This document shows, piece after piece, positions 6,926-10,671 of a stretch of DNA of 10,671 nt. Source of the DNA: Bacillota bacterium. Lineage in GTDB: Bacteria > Bacillota > Clostridia > Oscillospirales > Oscillospiraceae. Position numbers and translations under genes: made by a program. Numbering within the stretch: the first letter of the stretch is position 1; every line of letters starts with the position of its first letter. The stretch covers positions 1-10,671 of the forward strand of contig JAGFXS010000034.1 of assembly GCA_017861415.1 (NCBI GenBank). The letters run 5' to 3'. The notes under the pieces were generated by a model, which ran no database searches, had not been told where the DNA came from, and saw only the letters and a list, made by a program, of their open reading frames with translations.

Positions 6926-7049
6926 AAAGTCGGGACACACCTCCGTTTCGTTAAATTTTCGCGTATAAATCGGGATGCTCTCTATCCCTAAACATGACTG
7001 AATCCCACGGAAAACAAACCATTTATGGGAAAGCCATTTTATTTACACT

Positions 7050-7058
7050 TGATATACT
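7050..7058 (+). promoter_or_regulatory. Possible extended -10 for the ferritin-like gene
   Basis: TGATATACT (TG at 7050-7051, hexamer TATACT at 7053-7058) is a good extended -10 on the + strand, but I find no matching -35 upstream. If used, it would give a leader of about 225 bases and nearly overlap the divergent rny promoter. No better + strand promoter was found before 7291. Confidence 0.3.
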
Positions 7059-7087
7059 ATTTTAGAACGGAGAAGCCGCACTGTCAA
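7059..7087 (-). promoter_or_regulatory. rny promoter (sigma-A type)
   Basis: Read on the - strand, the -35 is TTGACA (7082-7087, perfect), the spacer is 17 bp, and the -10 is TAAAAT (7059-7064, 5 of 6). This is close to an ideal housekeeping promoter and fits strong constitutive expression of RNase Y. The start site would be near 7052. Confidence 0.85.
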
Positions 7088-7290
7088 GAATAATTATGCG
7101 GTTTGCCATTATTACCCGGGAATATGTTGGTGTTTTTTGCAACTACGAGGGAGGCTTTATTCAGAATAATGGAGAGGCCCCCCAATTTCGTGAAAAAAGA
7201 GGGAAAATCCCCTGTTTTTTCCCGGCGCAAGGGGGCGGCCCCTCGCATACCATGGGGTAAAGTACAAATTAGCGAGGAGGGACGCTTTTT

Positions 7291-8223
7291 ATGGATTCCA
7301 AGCGCATGGCTGCGCCGGCCCAGGGGGAGATTGAAGCCGAGGGAGATGTCTTTGAGCGAGTATGGAACCGGGTTATGCCCGAGGGGCGGGAGAGTCCGGT
7401 GGTGGTGACGCCTGTGGGCAGGAGCCGGCCCTTCAATCAAGCTGGTGAGGTCGTGGCCCCCAAAATTTCTACGGGACGTACTGTGGCTGCCGCCTACGAT
7501 TTGACAGTCAAGGAGTATGAAATGATGCCAGCCCGAGGCAGCATGGCTATGGCCTCCTGTCTACCCGATGAATGCAGAGGAGAGCCACTTAACTGTTATC
7601 TCAAAAAGACAGATAAAGAAAGCCCCCCGGCAGAGGAGCAGACGGAAGATGTTCCGGTGATCTCCGGCACCGAGGGAAGGGGAGATGAGGTTATCTGCGA
7701 ATTGGCAAAGTTGGAAACCGGCATGAGCACCCGGGACGTGCGGGGCCGGGCCAGACCTATTACCGAGAGACATCATTTTAACAATGATTTCCCGCCCCGC
7801 AGCGCTGTGCCCTGGCTGGGCAGCGGTGGTCCATCCTTTGAAGAGCTCCTTCAGGAGCTAATTCGGAAAGAGATTTCTGACTGGAACTATTACCGGACAC
7901 TTGCCCGGAAAACGGGTGGAACCGCGGCGAAAACCCTGTCTTCTATGGCCGCGGAAGAGTGGCAGTGTGCCAAGCGCCTGTGTGCCGCTTACTTCCTGGC
8001 CTCTGGAATTCACTACTGGCCGGATAGGACAGGGAAGCTCAACTTTACATCTTACATGGGTGCTCTGCGGGAGCGATTTCTGGAAGAACAGCAGGATGCG
8101 GAAACCTACAGTGCGGCGGCCATGGAGTGTCAGGACGAATGTCTTTGCCAAATTTTTGAGGAAATTGCTTCCATGGATCGGAACCACGCACACAGAATCC
8201 GCCAGCTGGTGGAGCAGCTGTAA
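7291..8223 (+). CDS. Ferritin-like (rubrerythrin-fold) domain protein with long disordered N-terminus
   Basis: The protein has 310 residues and its function is not recognised beyond the fold. Residues 1-180 are low-complexity and probably disordered, with three Cys close together (90, 95, 102). Residues 182-308 look like a four-helix ferritin-like bundle: helix 1 about 182-206 (E194 in K-E-I-S-D-W-N-Y-Y), helix 2 about 211-238 (E-E-W-Q-C-A-K, 222-228), helix 3 about 257-281 (L-E-E-Q-Q-D-A-E-T-Y), and helix 4 about 283-308 (M-D-R-N-H-A-H-R-I). Rubrerythrins carry ExxH in helices 2 and 4. Here helix 2 has E-W-Q-C (Cys226 replacing His) and helix 4 has D-R-N-H (Asp296, His299), so a normal diiron site is doubtful. 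It lacks the C-terminal rubredoxin domain of classical rubrerythrin. The start is the ATG 10 bases after GGAGG (7276-7280). A strong terminator follows the stop, so the gene is a single unit. Oxidative-stress, metal or structural roles are all possible. Confidence 0.68.
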   Translation: MDSKRMAAPAQGEIEAEGDVFERVWNRVMPEGRESPVVVTPVGRSRPFNQAGEVVAPKISTGRTVAAAYDLTVKEYEMMPARGSMAMASCLPDECRGEPLNCYLKKTDKESPPAEEQTEDVPVISGTEGRGDEVICELAKLETGMSTRDVRGRARPITERHHFNNDFPPRSAVPWLGSGGPSFEELLQELIRKEISDWNYYRTLARKTGGTAAKTLSSMAAEEWQCAKRLCAAYFLASGIHYWPDRTGKLNFTSYMGALRERFLEEQQDAETYSAAAMECQDECLCQIFEEIASMDRNHAHRIRQLVEQL

Positions 8224-8228
8224 AATCG

Positions 8229-8253
8229 GGAGCGGCCTTTGCCGCTCCTTTTT
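8229..8253 (+). terminator. Intrinsic terminator of the ferritin-like gene
   Basis: A perfect 8-bp GC-rich stem, GGAGCGGC (8229-8236) with GCCGCTCC (8241-8248), loop CTTT, is followed by five T. It starts 5 bases after the stop codon. It is a textbook Rho-independent terminator. Confidence 0.93.
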
Positions 8254-8259
8254 GTGTCC

Positions 8260-8288
8260 TTGACGGGGGAGGTATCTCCCGTCATAAT
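8260..8288 (+). promoter_or_regulatory. Promoter of the membrane-anchored protein gene, with an inverted repeat in the spacer
   Basis: The -35 is TTGACG (8260-8265, 5 of 6), the spacer is 17 bp, and the -10 is CATAAT (8283-8288, 5 of 6). An inverted repeat at 8262-8283 (9 base pairs, one of them G-T, around a 4-base centre) fills the space between the hexamers and overlaps both. It could be an operator for a dimeric regulator. It comes directly after the terminator of the preceding gene. Confidence 0.72.
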
Positions 8289-8323
8289 AGGACCTATGAT
8301 ACAAAGGAGAGAGGAGTCACGAA

Positions 8324-9235
8324 ATGTCAGGCAACGTGAAAAAATTTTTTGTTCCTGCGGTGCTGGTGATCCTGCTGCTGGTTCAACTGAAAACCTATGA
8401 AGATGTGCAGGAGCTTAGAAATCAAGTGCAGCTGCAGGCTATGGGGCCGGACAGCGTGCGAAATACCCTGTCTGCGGAGATCAGCGGTATGCAAGCTAGG
8501 CTGGAGGAAACCCTCAGGCAAGAGGCATCCGCCCTCTCCAGCTTCCAGTGGGAAATGGGGGATTTGGATACGGAGACCCTAAAAGCCGCGCTGACGGTTT
8601 CCGTAACACCTAAGGAGGTCACGACAGATACCCGGGTACGGGTACAGATCTCCAACGGGGAGATTGCCTCCCTTGAAAAGAAAGGAGTCACGTATACGGG
8701 AACCGTTCAAGTAGGCCTCTTTGAAGAGATCAGCATGAAGGTGCTCATAGATCGCGGCGGCGTTACCACCGTGGAGGAGCCGGAGAGCTATATCGGGAGC
8801 CTGTGGGAATATTACCTGCCAAAACTGGACGGAGATGTTTGGTATTCCGCTGCCAAGCGAGGGAAGGACGCCACTGTCACCGTGAGCGGGAATGCCCGCA
8901 TCTACGAAGGGAAGGTGACAGAACGGAAGAATGATATCCAAACTCTCAAGCTGCGCTGTACCCTGGACGGAAAGGAGCTATGGGAGAAGCCCCTCACTAT
9001 AGAGGAGGGAAGCCCGCCGGACTTCCCTCAGTACCTGGCGGAGTTTGACGGAGTGGAGAAGTCGCCTTGGCAGACCCTGGATTTGGTTCTCATCGCCACG
9101 GACAGCTACGGCCTGGTCTACCACTATACGCTGCCCTACAATTTCCTCAATGCCGGTTATGTACAGGGGAGCAGCGGCAACTTTACGCTGGCGGCTGTTT
9201 ACAAGGCCGATGGAACACTTCTTTATCTAGTATAG
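8324..9235 (+). CDS. Membrane-anchored extracytoplasmic protein of unknown function
   Basis: The protein has 303 residues and I cannot assign it to a named family. A short basic N-terminus (S-G-N-V-K-K) and a hydrophobic segment (about 8-22) look like an uncleaved signal anchor; there is no lipoprotein Cys box or obvious signal-peptidase I site. Residues about 24-78 are charged and helical, probably a coiled coil. From about 85 onward the sequence is beta-rich with alternating hydrophobic residues (T-V-S-V-T-P-K-E-V and similar), suggesting one or more Ig-like or all-beta domains outside the cell. Only one Cys (212) is present. The start is the ATG 7 bases after a purine-rich AAGGAGAGAGGAG Shine-Dalgarno region (8304-8316). 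It has its own promoter and a terminator hairpin downstream, so it is probably monocistronic. A cell-surface or envelope role is inference. Confidence 0.75.
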   Translation: MSGNVKKFFVPAVLVILLLVQLKTYEDVQELRNQVQLQAMGPDSVRNTLSAEISGMQARLEETLRQEASALSSFQWEMGDLDTETLKAALTVSVTPKEVTTDTRVRVQISNGEIASLEKKGVTYTGTVQVGLFEEISMKVLIDRGGVTTVEEPESYIGSLWEYYLPKLDGDVWYSAAKRGKDATVTVSGNARIYEGKVTERKNDIQTLKLRCTLDGKELWEKPLTIEEGSPPDFPQYLAEFDGVEKSPWQTLDLVLIATDSYGLVYHYTLPYNFLNAGYVQGSSGNFTLAAVYKADGTLLYLV

Positions 9236-9250
9236 CATATGCAAATAGAA

Positions 9251-9279
9251 ACTGCCCCGGAGCGTAGCTCCGGGGCAGT
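9251..9279. terminator. Shared terminator hairpin between convergent genes
   Basis: A perfect 13-bp stem (9251-9263 with 9267-9279, loop GTA) lies between the ends of the + strand anchored-protein gene and the - strand CBS gene. The - strand side is followed by TTTCTATTTG, a moderate U tract. The + strand side has none (CATGCATTT). It is most likely bidirectional and better for the CBS gene. Confidence 0.75.
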
Positions 9280-9286
9280 CATGCAT

Positions 9287-9715
9287 TTAGGGTTTTCGTA
9301 TGTTCTCTGAAATCTCGGATAAGGCGCGGGAGGCCTCCATGTCACACTTGTGGCAACTGGCCAGATCCCCCAGAGAAAGCATGCCTACCACTTTACCGGA
9401 GTCCACCACCGGCAGCCGGCGGATCTGTTGCTCCGACATCAGGTGGGAAGCCGCCCGGATGTCGTCCTCCGGGGAGATAAAGGTGAGGCTGCGAGTCATG
9501 ATGTCGCGAACCGGGGTCTTGGCGGGGTCCTCCTCTGCCGCAATGCAGCGCAGGACGATATCCCGGTCGGTGACCATGCCGCGGAGCTGGCCGCCGTCGG
9601 TACAGACGGGCAGAGAGCCGATGTTGTGGCGGGCAATGAGCCGTGCCGCCAGGGAAGCACTTTCCTCCGGAGTAATGCTGATGACGTTGGTATTCATCAA
9701 TTCACGAACCTGCAT
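9287..9715 (-). CDS. Two-CBS-domain protein
   Basis: This cytoplasmic protein has 142 residues and consists of a CBS pair (Bateman module). The first CBS domain covers about 1-58 (N-T-N-V-I-S-I-T-P, G-M-V-T-D-R-D-I at 46-53). The second covers about 68-122 (D-I-M-T-R-S-L, I-R-R-L-P-V-V-D, G-M-L-S-L-G-D-L-A at 111-119). CBS pairs bind adenine nucleotides or similar ligands and usually regulate a partner; no partner domain is fused here, so its target is unknown. Immediately after the second domain comes C-H-K-C (121-124) followed by a short charged tail. The CxxC could bind metal or be redox-active, which is inference. The start is the ATG with AAGGTGG 6 bases upstream on the - strand. It lies 73 bases after queH on the same strand with no terminator between, so the two may be cotranscribed. 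Confidence 0.9.
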   Translation of the reverse strand: MQVRELMNTNVISITPEESASLAARLIARHNIGSLPVCTDGGQLRGMVTDRDIVLRCIAAEEDPAKTPVRDIMTRSLTFISPEDDIRAASHLMSEQQIRRLPVVDSGKVVGMLSLGDLASCHKCDMEASRALSEISENIRKP

Positions 9716-9788
9716 AAATAACCACCTTCCTCAAAGCTTGCCCTTAGTATGGACGGAAGACCGGCGGTTTATACCCGTGGAATCTGCA

Positions 9789-10418
9789 TCAGAGTGCGGA
9801 AGGCGTCTCCTGCCGCGCCGCAAGACTATGGGCACAGCCGCAGTAATCCTGCCTATATAGGTCATACTCTCGGGACAGAGCGATGGAGCGTCGATACCCG
9901 TCCCGCTTCTTAAAATCCGAGAGGAGGAAGGATACTCCGATCTCGCCCCCCAGTGCCATACCAAGCTCGTTAATGAGGGCTGCGTTCTTGTGAGGGCTGA
10001 CGGTGAGGGTGGTGCCAAAATAGTCAAAGCTGCCTTCACGGGCTAGGCGGGCCGTCTCCGCCAGACGCAGGGCAAAGCATTCCCGGCAGCGCAGGCCGCC
10101 CTCAGGCTCCGATTCCAGGCCCCGGGAGCAGACGGAGAAGGCAGAAGCATCATAGTCGCAGTCCAGAAAGGCGATGGGGCGGCCCTGGGTTCGGTAGCCC
10201 TCGATGAGCCGAATTTGCTCAGCCTTTCGCCTTTCGTATTCTTCCAGGGGGTGGATATTTGGGTTATAGTACAGAACGGTGACGGCAAATTTGTCCCACA
10301 GATACTCCAGCACATAGCTGCTACAGGGGCCGCAGCAGCTGTGAAGCAGAAGAGAGGCGGGGGTCGGTCGCCCAGAGAGCGCCGCCAAGAGCCCCTCCAG
10401 TTCTTTTTGATAGTTCAT
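9789..10418 (-). CDS. queH: Epoxyqueuosine reductase QueH
   Basis: QueH catalyses the last step of queuosine synthesis, reducing epoxyqueuosine to queuosine in the wobble position of GUN-anticodon tRNAs. It replaces the unrelated B12-dependent QueG in many anaerobes. The protein has 209 residues, typical of the family (formerly DUF208). Conserved Cys motifs are present: H-S-C-C-G-P-C (26-32), C-R-E-C (111-114) and D-Y-C-G-C (191-195). The family uses such Cys residues for an iron-sulfur/iron centre. Also visible are Y-N-P-N-I-H-P (51-57, including the PP-loop-like region), T-T-L-T-V-S-P-H-K (136-144) and F-K-K-R-D-G-Y (169-175), which are family signatures. All appear intact. The start is the ATG 10 bases after AAAGGAG (10429-10435, - strand). 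Upstream is the pnp terminator, so queH depends on read-through or on a promoter I cannot clearly identify. No other queuosine genes are in the window. Confidence 0.95.
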   Translation of the reverse strand: MNYQKELEGLLAALSGRPTPASLLLHSCCGPCSSYVLEYLWDKFAVTVLYYNPNIHPLEEYERRKAEQIRLIEGYRTQGRPIAFLDCDYDASAFSVCSRGLESEPEGGLRCRECFALRLAETARLAREGSFDYFGTTLTVSPHKNAALINELGMALGGEIGVSFLLSDFKKRDGYRRSIALSREYDLYRQDYCGCAHSLAARQETPSAL

Positions 10419-10454
10419 CCCAGAGTCGCTCCTTTCTCAGCAATGATGAGGGAA

Positions 10455-10487
10455 GAAAAAAGGAGACCGCCTCCGGCGGTCTCCTTT
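10455..10487 (-). terminator. Intrinsic terminator of pnp
   Basis: A perfect 10-bp stem (10462-10471 with 10475-10484, loop TCC), extendable by A-T pairs to 13, is followed on the - strand by a run of U (from the A tract 10456-10461). It lies just after the pnp stop codon. Confidence 0.92.
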
Positions 10488-10494
10488 GGCTTTC

Positions 10495-10671
10495 TTATTG
10501 CTTGCGGGTTTCTTTGGCGTCTAAGGCCTGCATCTCCCGGACGGCGTCCTTCAGGGAAAGGTTTACGCGGCCCTTCTCATCGATCTCTGTCACCTTCACC
10601 CAGATCATGTCGCCGATGTTGATGACATCCTCCACCTTTTCCACCCGGCGCTCTGCCAGCTTGGAGATGTG
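10495..10671 (-). CDS. pnp: Polyribonucleotide nucleotidyltransferase (PNPase), C-terminal S1 domain end (partial)
   Basis: These are the last 58 codons of a - strand gene running off the right edge. The translation ([14 protein letters not shown], then [20 protein letters not shown]) is the second half of an S1 RNA-binding domain. H-I-S-x-L followed by R-V-x-K-V-E-D-V is characteristic of the PNPase C-terminus. PNPase is a phosphorolytic 3'-5' exoribonuclease that degrades mRNA and, in several Bacillota, associates with RNase Y. The protein stops shortly after the S1 domain with a short charged tail, as in many PNPases. Other S1 proteins (such as general-stress S1 proteins) are possible because only this domain is visible, but the wording of the motif favours PNPase. 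Confidence 0.85.
   Translation of the reverse strand, partial: HISKLAERRVEKVEDVINIGDMIWVKVTEIDEKGRVNLSLKDAVREMQALDAKETRKQ

Larger units (their letters stand above)
6941..7290. other. 350-bp intergenic region between divergent rny and the ferritin-like gene
   Basis: The region holds the strong - strand promoter of rny (7059-7087), about 125 bases of rny leader, and about 230 bases that form the upstream region or leader of the + strand ferritin-like gene. Within the latter are stretches able to pair. CCATTATT (7107-7114) pairs with AATAATGG (7165-7172). GGGAAAA (7201-7207) pairs with TTTTCCC (7217-7223). An alternative AGGG/CCCT stem (7200-7203 with 7210-7213) is followed by G and six T, which would resemble a weak attenuator. 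I see no convincing small ORF and no riboswitch class I can name. Confidence 0.4.

Noticed and set aside
5840..6991. Open frame of 383 codons on the + strand
   Set aside because: It lies antisense to rny, whose KH, HD and coiled-coil features are unmistakable; the + frame has no recognisable domain and is open because of the codon pattern of the opposite gene.
7084..7440. 118-codon - strand frame upstream of rny
   Set aside because: It overlaps the rny promoter and the start of the ferritin-like gene, and its composition looks random.

Overview
The window looks like chromosome from a GC-rich member of the Bacillota, most likely a gut Oscillospiraceae-type clostridium (relatives of Flavonifractor, Pseudoflavonifractor or Lawsonibacter). 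This rests on the Gram-positive gene set (RNase Y, LexA with a GAAC-N4-GTTY operator, QueH in place of QueG), strong GGAGG ribosome-binding sites, sigma-A promoters and GC-rich coding sequence. The genus is inference. I see no insertion sequences, phage genes, tRNA, rRNA or CRISPR array.

Left part (1-4366, + strand). The C-terminal part of a PLP-dependent Orn/Lys/Arg decarboxylase-family protein ends at 818 and is followed by an intrinsic terminator. A promoter with an extended -10 and a leader holding GC-rich hairpins then precede rlmB (23S rRNA 2'-O-methyltransferase). Downstream in the same operon is an 853-residue membrane protein. Its eight membrane segments and domain order match a P1B-type heavy-metal ATPase, but the actuator domain is mostly missing and the phosphorylation, ATP-binding and hinge motifs are gone. 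About 300 residues of disordered sequence replace the usual metal-binding domain. This apparent pseudo-ATPase is the most unusual item in the window.

Middle (4367-7290). lexA has its own well-formed promoter with an SOS operator overlapping the -35 element. It converges on rny (RNase Y, - strand), and two long stem-loops separate the two 3' ends. rny is driven by a near-consensus TTGACA-17-TAAAAT promoter at 7059-7087.

Right part (7291-10671). Two + strand genes follow. One encodes a ferritin-like/rubrerythrin-fold protein with a long disordered N-terminus and a Cys where the helix-2 metal-ligand His is expected. The other encodes a membrane-anchored extracytoplasmic protein of unknown function, whose promoter contains an inverted repeat filling the -35/-10 spacer. 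On the - strand, read right to left, are the 3' end of pnp (PNPase S1 domain), queH (epoxyqueuosine reductase) and a two-CBS-domain protein. RNA metabolism recurs (rlmB, rny, pnp, queH), but these genes are in separate transcription units.
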